From contig JBBQLH010000104.1 of assembly GCA_038327685.1 (NCBI GenBank), positions 1-13,462 on the forward strand: a stretch of 13,462 nucleotides of DNA. The letters run 5' to 3'. Below, one piece after another: positions 5,784 through 12,621 of the stretch. This stretch comes from DASQFQ01 sp038327685 (GTDB lineage Bacteria; Actinomycetota; Thermoleophilia; Solirubrobacterales; Solirubrobacteraceae). The position numbers and the translations under genes are program-made. Position 1 is the first letter of the stretch, and each line of letters begins with the position of its first letter. Below the pieces are notes generated by a model. It ran no database searches, was not told where the DNA came from, and saw nothing but the letters and a program-made list of their open reading frames with translations.

Positions 5784-6597
5784 GCGGCTGATCCAGCACA
5801 AGAAGGAGGCGTACTGGTTCTACCGCTTCCTCTCGACCGGCTACGACCGCTGGGTCAATCCGCTGTTCTGGACGCCTGCCATGCGGACGGCGGCCCTCGA
5901 CGCGGCGCGGCTGGATGAGCGGAGGCTGCGGACCATCGACGCCGGTGCAGGTACGGGCTTCACGACCGAAGGGATCGTCGAGCGCGTCGACGCCGAGTGC
6001 GTGACGATGCTCGACCAGAGCCCGCACCAGCTGCGCCACGCCGAGCGCAAGCCGGCGCTCGCGGCCTGCGCGAAGGTGCTCGGCGACGCCGAGGCGCTGC
6101 CGCTGCCGACCGACCACTTCGATCGCTACGTCTCGGCCGGCTCGATCGAGTACTGGCCGGCGCCCGAGCGCGGGATCGCCGAGGCCTACCGCGTGCTGGC
6201 GCCCGGCGGCGTGGCGCTGGTGGTCGGGCCGGTGCCGCCGGGGGACCGCATCCTGCGCCGGCTCGCGGAGCTGTGGATGCTGTTCCCGACCGAGGCGCAG
6301 TACCGCGAGTGGTTCGAGCGCGCCGGCTTCGAGGACGTCGAGCTGGTGCCGATCGCGCCCGACTGGTACCGCGACCGCCGCAGCCGCTACGGCGTCGCCG
6401 TGAGCGGTCGCAAGCCGGCCGCCGGGCCCTCGCCGCTGGCTCCCGCCGGCGCGACGGAGGACCTGCGCGCGCCGATGGGCCTGCGCCGGCGGCTCGTGTT
6501 CGCGGGGCGCTTCGTGCTCGGCTCGCTCGCGGGCGCGGTCTTCGTGCCCGTCGGGATCGCGCTCGCCGTGCGCGCGCGGCTGGGTGGCGGCAAGTGA
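5782..6597 (+). CDS. MPBQ/MSBQ-type methyltransferase, plant VTE3-like
   Basis: A 271-residue SAM-dependent methyltransferase. In plants VTE3 adds the ring methyl to 2-methyl-6-phytyl- or -solanesyl-benzoquinol in tocopherol and plastoquinone synthesis. The match is close along the whole length: LIQHKKEAYWFYRFLS (3-18), the SAM loop IDAGAGTGFTT (52-62), LDQSPHQL (77-84), GDAEALPLPTD (101-111), RYVSAGSIEYW (115-125), WMLFPTEAQYREWFERAGF and the SP near the C-terminal anchor. The end (FAGRFVLGSLAGAVFVPVGIALAV) mirrors the membrane anchor of plant VTE3. The ATG at 5782 is chosen because similarity starts at residue 3; the open frame extends further upstream but overlaps the opposite-strand gene. 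TACGGT (5764-5769) is a possible -10. The stop overlaps the next gene's GTG by 4 bp, implying translational coupling. Confidence 0.88.
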   Translation: MRLIQHKKEAYWFYRFLSTGYDRWVNPLFWTPAMRTAALDAARLDERRLRTIDAGAGTGFTTEGIVERVDAECVTMLDQSPHQLRHAERKPALAACAKVLGDAEALPLPTDHFDRYVSAGSIEYWPAPERGIAEAYRVLAPGGVALVVGPVPPGDRILRRLAELWMLFPTEAQYREWFERAGFEDVELVPIAPDWYRDRRSRYGVAVSGRKPAAGPSPLAPAGATEDLRAPMGLRRRLVFAGRFVLGSLAGAVFVPVGIALAVRARLGGGK

Positions 6598-7535
6598 ATC
6601 GCGTCGCCGTCGCCGTGCCGCGCCGGCACGCCGGGAGCCTCGGCGCGCTGTGGCGCTTCTCGCGGCCCCACACCGTCATCGGCACCACGGTCAGCATCAT
6701 CGGCCTGTACCTGATCGCCGTCGACTCCCTGCCCGGGCTCGGGCTGGGGGACGGGGCGTGGGACCTCCTCTGGACGCTGGTCGCCGGCCTCGCGGTGAAC
6801 GTCTACATCGTCGGCGTCAACCAGCTCGAGGATGTCGACATCGACCGCGTCAACAAGCCGTTCCTGCCCCTGGCGGCGGGGGACATGACCCGCGAGCGGG
6901 CGCGCGCGATCGTGAGCGCGACCGCCGGGCTCGCCGTCGTGCTGGCGGTCTCCCAGGGCGCAGCCGAGACGGTCGCGGTCCTCGCCGGCCTCGTGGTCGG
7001 CACTGCGTACTCGACGCCGCCCCTGCGCCTCAAGCGCTTCCCGGTGCTCGCGTCGCTCTCGATCTCGGGCGTGCGCTCCGTCGTCGTCAACCTCGGCGTC
7101 TACGCGCACTTCTCGCTCGCGCTCGGCGACGGGACCGTGTCGATCCCGCCGCCCGTGTGGGCGCTGACGCTGTTCGTGCTCCCGTTCTCGCTCGCGATCG
7201 CGATCCTCAAGGACGTCCCCGACGCGGAGGGCGATCGGCGCTTCCGGATCAGGACCTTCACGGTGCGGCTCGGGGGCCGGCGCGTGCTGCAGGCCGGGCT
7301 CGCGGCGCTCACCCTGGCCTACCTGGGGATGGCGATCCTCGGGCCGCTCCTGATCGAGCAGGCGCAGCCGGCCGTGCTCGTGGCCGGTCACCTGGCGGCG
7401 CTGGCGGTGCTGCTGGCCTGGAGCCGCGGGGTCGACCCCGGCGACCGCGAGGGCTTCACCCGCTTCTACATGCGCGTGTGGAAGCTGTTCTTCCTCGAGT
7501 ACGCGCTCGTCGCGCTCGCCTGCCTGGCCGGCTAG
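6594..7535 (+). CDS. Homogentisate prenyltransferase (VTE2/HPT-like, UbiA superfamily)
   Basis: A 313-residue integral membrane prenyltransferase with about eight or nine helices. HPT condenses homogentisate with phytyl- or geranylgeranyl-diphosphate, with loss of CO2, as the committed step of tocopherol synthesis. The first Asp-rich motif is NQLEDVDIDRVNKP (76-89) and the second KDVPDAEGD (206-214); both bind Mg-diphosphate. HPT-specific stretches are LWRFSRPHTVIGT (19-31), GTAYSTPPLRLKRFP (136-150), VRSVVVNLGVYAHFS (160-174) and the end FYMRVWKLFFLEY, matching cyanobacterial Slr1736 more closely than MenA or UbiA. The GTG start at 6594 overlaps the methyltransferase TGA (GTGA). The stop overlaps the convergent PRC-barrel gene's stop within one CTAG. 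The prenyl donor cannot be told from sequence. Confidence 0.88.
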   Translation: MNRVAVAVPRRHAGSLGALWRFSRPHTVIGTTVSIIGLYLIAVDSLPGLGLGDGAWDLLWTLVAGLAVNVYIVGVNQLEDVDIDRVNKPFLPLAAGDMTRERARAIVSATAGLAVVLAVSQGAAETVAVLAGLVVGTAYSTPPLRLKRFPVLASLSISGVRSVVVNLGVYAHFSLALGDGTVSIPPPVWALTLFVLPFSLAIAILKDVPDAEGDRRFRIRTFTVRLGGRRVLQAGLAALTLAYLGMAILGPLLIEQAQPAVLVAGHLAALAVLLAWSRGVDPGDREGFTRFYMRVWKLFFLEYALVALACLAG

Positions 7536-8167
7536 CGGCGGCGGCGGCGGCGCAGCGCGAGCACGCCTATCAGCGCGGCGATCCCGCCGGCGAGCACGAT
7601 CGGGAGCGCCCGCTTCTTCGCGAGCAGCGCGAGCGGCCCGCCCCGGCCCTTGTCCTCCGCTGGCTCCGGGGTCTGGAAGCCGCCCTCGGGCGGGATGGCC
7701 TTCGGCGCCGGCCCCGGGATCGCAGCCGGCGGCACGGGCGCTCCGATGTACTTGCGCAGGCGCGGGCGCTCCTCGGCCGGCTGCTCGGCGCTGCCCGCGC
7801 CGGCGCCCTCGGGCAGCACGGTGGGGGACTCCTGCTGGGAGTAGGCGAGGCCATAGTGGTCGTAGAGCTGTCGCACCTCGGCGATCGTGAGCGTCTTGTC
7901 GACGTCCAGCCGCGGCGCTGCGGCGACCCGCTCGCGGTCCTGCTCGACGCGGATCGAGCGCTCCTCGACGGTGGCCCCGGCCAGCGGGACGAAGGCGGGG
8001 TGGTCGTCGTCCCCGAGCCGTACGAGCACCCACTCGGGAACGTCGGTCGCCTCGTCGAGGAAGATCAGCTCGACGGCGCCCAGTCGCTCACCGTCAGGAG
8101 CGAGGACATCGCGCCCGGTCCAGGCGGAGAAATCGTCGAAGTCGCTTTGCGTGGGCAGATCGGCCAT
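7532..8167 (-). CDS. PRC-barrel domain protein with C-terminal membrane anchor
   Basis: A 211-residue protein. Residues ~10-85 resemble a PRC barrel (WTGRDVLAPDGERLGAVELIFLD...PEWVLVRLG...FVPLAGATV), a small beta-barrel found in ribosome-maturation factors, photosynthetic reaction centre H subunits and many stress-linked actinobacterial proteins. Next comes a helix (TIAEVRQLYDHYGL), a Pro/Glu-rich linker, a hydrophobic segment (LPIVLAGGIAALIGVLAL, ~187-204) and an all-Arg tail, which would place the C-terminus inside the membrane's cytoplasmic face. I chose the ATG at 8167 (GAGGG just before it) since the residues upstream in frame are not family-like. The stop shares CTAG with the convergent prenyltransferase gene. 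Function is unknown beyond the domain. Confidence 0.78.
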   Translation of the reverse strand: MADLPTQSDFDDFSAWTGRDVLAPDGERLGAVELIFLDEATDVPEWVLVRLGDDDHPAFVPLAGATVEERSIRVEQDRERVAAAPRLDVDKTLTIAEVRQLYDHYGLAYSQQESPTVLPEGAGAGSAEQPAEERPRLRKYIGAPVPPAAIPGPAPKAIPPEGGFQTPEPAEDKGRGGPLALLAKKRALPIVLAGGIAALIGVLALRRRRRR

Positions 8168-8260
8168 CCCTCTGTGCCTACCGAGGTGCGTGCCCAGGCA
8201 AACCCGGGACGAGTACAACGCAGGCGCGGACAAAGCCTTGCGCGAGGAGGTCAGGGAGGT

Positions 8261-8281
8261 TGGGAGCTGACTCCCACGTGG
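8261..8281 (+). promoter_or_regulatory. Hairpin and adjoining CCACGTGG palindrome
   Basis: TGGGAG (8261-8266) and CTCCCA (8271-8276) form a 6-bp stem with loop CTGA, merging into the 8-bp palindrome CCACGTGG (8274-8281). They lie in the roughly 150-bp gap between the divergent PRC-barrel and anti-sigma genes, so a regulator site or leader hairpin is possible. Such short palindromes arise often in GC-rich DNA. Confidence 0.25.
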
Positions 8282-8329
8282 TTGGCGGTGGGGCGAGCGG
8301 GTATCGCTCTATGTGTGGACGCGATCCTC

Positions 8330-8704
8330 ATGACCCTTCCGGCGGTCCCGTCGGCCGCGACGACCGCACGGCTCGAGATCACGCGCAGGCTCTCGGAGCG
8401 CATCGCCGGCGGCCTGCTCGAGGACGTGCGCCTGCTGACCACCGAGCTCATCACCAACGCGCTGCGGCACGCCGGCATGACCCCGGACGACGAGATCGGC
8501 GTCAAGGCCGAGGTCTCCGAAGGGACCGTGCGCATCGAGGTGCGCGATCCCGGCCGCGACGGCGATGTGGAGGTGCGCGAGCCCGGCGCGCGCGGTGGCG
8601 GCTACGGCCTCCTCCTGGTGGAGCTCCTCACCGATCAGTGGGGCGTCGAGCGCCGCGACGGCAACGTGGTCTGGGCGGAGCTCTCCTCCGGCCCGGCTCG
8701 CTAG
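8330..8704 (+). CDS. RsbW-like anti-sigma factor / serine-protein kinase (HATPase)
   Basis: A 124-residue GHKL-ATPase domain protein of the kind that binds a sigma factor or phosphorylates an antagonist. The N box is ELITNALRHAG, the G1 box VRDPGRDG and the G2 box GGGYGLLLVELLTDQWG, the normal order and spacing for RsbW/SpoIIAB relatives. The start is not certain: ATG 8330 is used, but in-frame GTG 8315 would add five residues. It is followed by a STAS anti-anti-sigma gene on the same strand, about 105 bp on, making a partner-switching pair. No sigma factor gene is in the window, so the target is unknown. The open frame extends far upstream, but that part runs antisense to the PRC-barrel gene and is not protein-like. 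Confidence 0.85.
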   Translation: MTLPAVPSAATTARLEITRRLSERIAGGLLEDVRLLTTELITNALRHAGMTPDDEIGVKAEVSEGTVRIEVRDPGRDGDVEVREPGARGGGYGLLLVELLTDQWGVERRDGNVVWAELSSGPAR

Positions 8705-8809
8705 ACTCGCGTCGCGGTCTCCGCTCGGCGGGCTGCGAGCTTGCCGGCGGACCCAGCTATCAGGCCACCGGCCAGCGTCTCTGGCACCGTCCAAGTTGAC
8801 CTTCCCGAA

Positions 8810-9163
8810 ATGACCAGCCGCGAGCCGGACCCGCTGACGGGAGAGTTCGAGCCGTTCCGCGTCGACGTCGAGCCCGAGCGAGAGTCGGTGCGCGTCGCCC
8901 CGGTCGGCGAGCTCGACATCGCGACGGTCGACAAGCTCCAGGCCGAGGTCACGCGGCTGCTGGAGACCGGCTTCGAGAAGATCGTGCTCGACCTGCGGGG
9001 CGTGCGGTTCCTCGACTCGACCGGCCTGCGGCTCGTGCTCGAGCTCGACGGCGCCGCGCGCCAGGACTCGCACGAGCTGTGCATCATCCGCGGATCCGAC
9101 GTCGTGCACCGCATCTTCGAGGTCACGCAGGTCACGGAGCGCCTGAACTTCGTCGACCCATAG
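8810..9163 (+). CDS. STAS-domain anti-anti-sigma factor (RsbV/SpoIIAA-like)
   Basis: A 117-residue single-domain STAS protein. Core features are VAPVGELDIATVDKL (strand then helix), IVLDLRGVRFLDSTGLRLVLEL, and a C-terminal helix pair ending in VTERLNFVDP. The Ser in DSTG is the usual phosphorylation site for the partner kinase: the unphosphorylated form sequesters the anti-sigma factor. ATG 8810 is chosen because the protein then has typical length; no clear ribosome site precedes it, and an upstream TTG at 8741 is in frame. It likely partners the RsbW-like gene upstream. TTGAC (8797-8801) lies just before the start and may be chance. Confidence 0.88.
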   Translation: MTSREPDPLTGEFEPFRVDVEPERESVRVAPVGELDIATVDKLQAEVTRLLETGFEKIVLDLRGVRFLDSTGLRLVLELDGAARQDSHELCIIRGSDVVHRIFEVTQVTERLNFVDP

Positions 9164-9178
9164 CGGCGCTGGGCGCCG
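9164..9178 (+). terminator. Possible T-less hairpin after the STAS gene
   Basis: CGGCGC (9164-9169) and GCGCCG (9173-9178) make a perfect 6-bp GC stem with a 3-nt loop directly after the STAS gene stop. No T-run follows, so it may only be a weak terminator or an RNA-stabilising hairpin. Confidence 0.35.
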
Positions 9179-9225
9179 ACGCGCTCGGTACCGTGGTGGC
9201 GAACGTCAACGATCGTGGGGGACCG

Positions 9226-9735
9226 ATGACGCGGAGAATCGAAGCGGGCCCGGTGCTCGTCGCCCTTGGGGCGCTGGTGTTGCTGGTCAGCGTCTTCTTG
9301 GACTGGTACCAGCCGAACGTCACCGCCTGGGAGGCCTTCGAGGTCCTCGACCTGCTGCTGGTCGCGTTCGCCGTCGCGGCGCTGGTGGCCGCCGTGGGAG
9401 CGATCCGGCCCGAGGCCACGATCATCGAGCGTCACTGGCTGCCCGCGATCGTCGCGGCGATCGCGATCATCGTCGCGGCCCAGCTCCTTGACCCCCCGCC
9501 CACCGTCGTGGGCGATCCGGACACGGGCGCGTGGCTCGCGCTCGGCGCTGCCGTCGTGATGTGCATCGGCACGCTGCTGACCCTCGGCCGCGTGTCGTTC
9601 GCCCTCACGGTCGAGGGCCGCGACACGCGCCGCCGCGTCGCCGCGGTCGACGCGCGCGCGGACGACCCGACGACCAGCGAGGGTCCCGTTGTCCCTACGG
9701 GGCCCACGCGCCCGATGGGCGGCGAAGAGACCTAG
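9226..9735 (+). CDS. Four-helix membrane protein, unknown function
   Basis: A 169-residue protein with ATG 9226 preceded by GGGGGA (9217-9222). Four hydrophobic segments are visible: ~8-27 (VLVALGALVLLVSVFLDW), ~40-60, ~70-87 and ~100-120. A charged, Pro/Thr-rich tail of about 45 residues follows (DTRRRVAAVDARADDPTTSE...). The FLDWYQPN after helix 1 resembles the first loop of many small actinobacterial membrane proteins. Its TAG is immediately followed by the ATG of the coiled-coil gene, so the two are almost certainly co-translated. No family name is justified. Confidence 0.8.
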   Translation: MTRRIEAGPVLVALGALVLLVSVFLDWYQPNVTAWEAFEVLDLLLVAFAVAALVAAVGAIRPEATIIERHWLPAIVAAIAIIVAAQLLDPPPTVVGDPDTGAWLALGAAVVMCIGTLLTLGRVSFALTVEGRDTRRRVAAVDARADDPTTSEGPVVPTGPTRPMGGEET

Positions 9736-11295
9736 ATGCCCGCCTCGGGCGACATCTCCTTCGAGCTCGAGCGCTTCGAGTGGGCGAGCCCCGACCGGCT
9801 CGAGGTCGAAGGCCGCTGGCACGGCGTCCGGCGCCGCTTGGCCGGCGCCACGCTCGTCGTCGAGGTGGACGGCCAGCGCCGGCGGCTGAAGGCGCTCGGC
9901 GACGTGGACGCCGGCTCGCCCGAGCGCTGGGTCGCCGCCTTCCCCTGGGAGGGCGAGATGCCGAGGCTGCCCGGCGCGGAGCTCGAGGTCGGCCGCGGCA
10001 TCGTCGTCGACCTGCCGCGTCCCCGGCGCTCCAAGGCACGCGGCGCCGCGACCACGCCCGCCGAGCCGATCCCGGCGACGACTCGCGACGCGCGCGAGGC
10101 GACGCCGGGCCGCGAGGAGGCCGATCGGCTGCTCGCCGTCCTCACCGCCGCCCGTGCGGACGCCGACGAGGCCGTCGCGCGCGCGGTCGCCGCCGAGGCG
10201 GAAGCGACCGTCCTGCGGGAGCGGGCCGAGGCGGCCGAGGCCAAGCTGGGCTCCATCGACGCCTCGGCCACGCAGGCGCGCGCGGACGAGCTGGAGGCCG
10301 AGCTCGAGGCCATGCGCGACCGTGCCGCGAGCGAACTCGAGGCCGTGCAGGCCCGCGCCGAGGCTGCGGCGACGGAGCTCGAGGCGGTGCAGGCGCGCGC
10401 CGAGGCGGCCAAGATCGAGCTCGCGGCGGAGCGCGGTCGCGCGAACGCGGTCGAGGCCGAGCTTGAAACGGTGCGCGAACGTGCGGAGACGGCGGAGTGG
10501 GAGTTCGAGGCGGTGCGCGAGCGCGCCGATGCGGCCGGAGCCGAGCTCGCGGCGCTCCGGGGCCGTTCGGACGAGGCGGAGGAAGAGCTGGCCGCGCTCG
10601 AGGCTCGCGCCCGGGCCGCGGAGGCCGAGGCGGCTGCGCTGCGCAGCGGCGGCGACGAGGCCGACATCGAGCCGGCCTTCGCGCCCGATCTCGAGCGCCT
10701 GCGGACCGAGCTCCAGACGGTGGAGCGCGAGCGGATGGAGCTGCGCGCGCAGCTCGACGCCACCGAGGAACGCCTCGAGGCCGTCGAGCAGGAGGCGCGC
10801 ACGCCGAGCCCCAAGGTGGCCACGGCGACGGACACCTCCGAGCGCACCCAGGCGATGCCGGGCCCGCGGACGCTGGCCGCCGGCGGGGCGCGCTTCGCCC
10901 CACGACGGAACGACGACACGGCCGCCGGCGACACCGAGCTGCGCCCCCGCACCCGCCGGCCCGCCGAGCGGACCGCCCGGCGCTCCGGCGAAACGCCCGA
11001 GCCGTCCGCCGAGCCGGGCTCGTCGCCGCTCGGCGAACGGATCTCCGATTGGGTCGCGTCGCTGACCGGCTCGCGCGAGGAGACCCAGAACGGCGGCGCG
11101 GACAAGGAGCCGGCAGGGCACCGGCCCGAGCGGACGCGCGCGGCTCAGGCGGGCGGCGCCGCGGTGCGCACGCGCCGGCGCAGCGACCGGGGGCTCGCGG
11201 GCGATGGGCCCTCTTGGCCGCTGCGGGTCGCGGCGGTCGGGCTGCTGGCGCTGCTCATGGTCGCGCTCGTCGTGATCGTCCTCAGCCTGCTCTAG
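9736..11295 (+). CDS. Long coiled-coil protein with C-terminal membrane anchor
   Basis: A 519-residue protein of unknown function. Residues 1-95 look like a compact beta-rich domain (FELERFEWASPDRLEVEGRW, LVVEVDGQRRRLKAL, WVAAFPWEG, ELEVGRGIVVDLP). Residues ~125-360 are a very regular Ala/Glu/Arg coiled coil that includes eight in-phase 14-residue repeats. A low-complexity Pro/Arg/Thr region (~365-490) follows. One hydrophobic helix at the very end (LRVAAVGLLALLMVALVVIVLSLL, ~497-519) suggests a tail-anchored arrangement with the coil in the cytoplasm. The start abuts the stop of the four-helix protein. The 3' end overlaps the convergent minus-strand gene by 14 bp. A scaffold or cell-envelope organiser is possible, but this is not shown by sequence. 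Confidence 0.82.
   Translation: MPASGDISFELERFEWASPDRLEVEGRWHGVRRRLAGATLVVEVDGQRRRLKALGDVDAGSPERWVAAFPWEGEMPRLPGAELEVGRGIVVDLPRPRRSKARGAATTPAEPIPATTRDAREATPGREEADRLLAVLTAARADADEAVARAVAAEAEATVLRERAEAAEAKLGSIDASATQARADELEAELEAMRDRAASELEAVQARAEAAATELEAVQARAEAAKIELAAERGRANAVEAELETVRERAETAEWEFEAVRERADAAGAELAALRGRSDEAEEELAALEARARAAEAEAAALRSGGDEADIEPAFAPDLERLRTELQTVERERMELRAQLDATEERLEAVEQEARTPSPKVATATDTSERTQAMPGPRTLAAGGARFAPRRNDDTAAGDTELRPRTRRPAERTARRSGETPEPSAEPGSSPLGERISDWVASLTGSREETQNGGADKEPAGHRPERTRAAQAGGAAVRTRRRSDRGLAGDGPSWPLRVAAVGLLALLMVALVVIVLSLL
10327..10662 (+). repeat. Eight tandem 42-bp units coding 14-residue coil repeats
   Basis: Eight consecutive 14-codon units follow the pattern x-x-E-[LF]-x-A/T-[VL]-x-x-R-[AS]-x-x-A with no gaps; the last is degenerate. 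Units 1 and 2 are nearly identical (ASELEAVQARAEAA, ATELEAVQARAEAA). Fourteen residues equal two heptads, so copy-number change would keep the coiled-coil register. Confidence 0.85.
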
Positions 11296-11728
11296 GCGCC
11301 TCGGAGCGCCGGCGTGCGAGCCCGCGCGCGGCCACGGCCGTCAGCGCCTCCCAGACGATCACGGCGGGCACCCCGACGAGCCACGCCGTCGTGCCGTCGC
11401 GGATCCCGTTGTCCAGCGATACGAGCGCCCAGAACCCGCCGCCGGAGACCGCGCAGGAGAGAACCGCGACTCCGAGCGCCCGCCGCCAGGACGGCCGCGA
11501 GCGCCGCGCCCCGAGCATGAACAGGTGCGCCGCCACCGTCATGACGCCCACCGCCGCGATCCCGAACGGCAGCATCGTGAAGAACGCGTCGGAGTTCGAG
11601 CGCGGCGGCTTGTCGCAGAAGTCCTCGCAGTAGCCGTACAGCGCGTAGCCCACCACGGTCACGATCACCAGCGCGCCACCGAGCAGCGACACGAAGAAGG
11701 CGTAGAACGGGCCGAGCAGCCGCTCCAT
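11282..11728 (-). CDS. Small integral membrane protein, unknown function
   Basis: A 148-residue protein from ATG 11728 to TGA 11284-11282. Four hydrophobic segments are seen: ~8-31 (AFFVSLLGGALVIVTVVGYALYGY), ~50-73 (FTMLPFGIAAVGVMTVAAHLFML), ~84-103 and ~115-135. A loop after helix 1 has two Cys (CEDFCDKPP) that could form a disulphide if it faces outward. An Arg-rich end follows. It starts 2 bp after the gluQRS stop and is the last gene of the rmlC-gluQRS operon. The end overlaps the convergent coiled-coil gene by 14 bp. No family is recognised. Confidence 0.78.
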   Translation of the reverse strand: MERLLGPFYAFFVSLLGGALVIVTVVGYALYGYCEDFCDKPPRSNSDAFFTMLPFGIAAVGVMTVAAHLFMLGARRSRPSWRRALGVAVLSCAVSGGGFWALVSLDNGIRDGTTAWLVGVPAVIVWEALTAVAARGLARRRSEAPRAG

Positions 11729-11730
11729 GC

Positions 11731-12621
11731 CTATGAGCGTATGCCCCGGAACACCGTCGGCTCCCGCGGCAGGGCATCCGCATCGAAGCGCGCGAGCATC
11801 TCCGCCGCGCTCGCCGCGCCCTCGAAGCCGAGCGTGCCCGCCATCCAGCCCACCGCCGCCGCCGGGTCGACCTCGCGCAGCGTCACCGATCCGTGGCGCT
11901 TGGCCAGGCGCGAGCCGTCGGGCCCGAGCACGAGCGGCACGTGGGCCCACGACGGCTCGGGTAGCCCGAGCAGCCGCGCGACGAGCAGCTGACGCGGGGT
12001 CGAGTCGAGCAGGTCGGCGCCGCGCACGACCTCGCCGATGCCCTGCGCCGCGTCGTCGACCATGACCGCGAGGTTGTAGGCGGCGGCCCCGTCGTTGCGG
12101 CGCACGACGAAGTCGTCGACGACCGCGTCGTAGCGGCCGAGCAGCCGATCCTCGAACCCGATGCGCGCGGCGTCGGCGCGCAGCCGCAGCGCCGGCGGCC
12201 GGCCTCCGGCCCGCTTGCGGCGGCGCTCGCCGTCCGTCAGCCGCAGGCACGTGCCCGGGTACGCGCCCTCGGGCAGCGGCCCGTGCGGCGCCGAGGCGGC
12301 GGCGCGGATCTCCGCCCGCGTGCAGAAGCACTCATAGACGCGGCCGTCCACGCGCAGCCGCTCGATCGCGGTGTCGTAGGCCATGTGACGGGCGGACTGG
12401 AAGAGCACGTCGCCGTCCCAGTCGAGCCCGATCGCGCGCAGGTCCTCGAGCTGCTCGGTCGCCGACTCCGAGCGCACCCGGCCCGGGTCGAGGTCCTCCA
12501 TGCGCACGAGGAAGCGAGCCCCCTGGGAGCGGGCGAACAGCCATACGAGCAGTGCCGTGCGGAGGTTGCCGACGTGCAGCGTGCCGGTCGGGCTGGGGGC
12601 GAAGCGGCCGTCCGGCTTCAC
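11731..12621 (-). CDS. gluQ: Glutamyl-queuosine tRNA(Asp) synthetase (GluQRS)
   Basis: A 296-residue truncated glutamyl-tRNA synthetase paralogue that lacks the anticodon-binding domain, the normal length for GluQRS. This enzyme activates Glu and attaches it to queuosine at position 34 of tRNA-Asp. The class I HIGH-like motif is HVGN (16-19) within FAPSPTGTLHVGNLRTAL. The zinc site fits the GluQRS pattern C98-x-C100...Y121-x3-C125, and the KMSKS-like loop is KRHGS (240-244). The GTG start at 12621 overlaps the stop of rmlC by 4 bp (GTGA), suggesting translational coupling. An ordinary discriminating GluRS would be about 470 residues or more, so that reading is rejected. Queuosine must be made or salvaged by the host for this role; the window cannot show that. 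Confidence 0.9.
   Translation of the reverse strand: MKPDGRFAPSPTGTLHVGNLRTALLVWLFARSQGARFLVRMEDLDPGRVRSESATEQLEDLRAIGLDWDGDVLFQSARHMAYDTAIERLRVDGRVYECFCTRAEIRAAASAPHGPLPEGAYPGTCLRLTDGERRRKRAGGRPPALRLRADAARIGFEDRLLGRYDAVVDDFVVRRNDGAAAYNLAVMVDDAAQGIGEVVRGADLLDSTPRQLLVARLLGLPEPSWAHVPLVLGPDGSRLAKRHGSVTLREVDPAAAVGWMAGTLGFEGAASAAEMLARFDADALPREPTVFRGIRS

Noticed and set aside
8197..8237. Second GEMM-like string: GGCAAACC (8197-8204) followed by GGACAAAGCC (8228-8237)
   Set aside because: The intervening segment does not form a clean stem with a GNRA loop, and the pocket string lacks the GC of ACGCAAAGCC. Probably chance resemblance, although a covariance-model search would settle it.
6584..8329. 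Upstream part of a 706-codon plus-strand open frame ending with the anti-sigma gene
   Set aside because: It overlaps the prenyltransferase out of frame and runs antisense to the PRC-barrel gene; only the end from about 8315-8330 has protein-like sequence.
9186..9193. CGGTACCG palindrome before the four-helix membrane protein gene
   Set aside because: An 8-bp palindrome alone is not enough evidence for an operator in DNA of this GC content.
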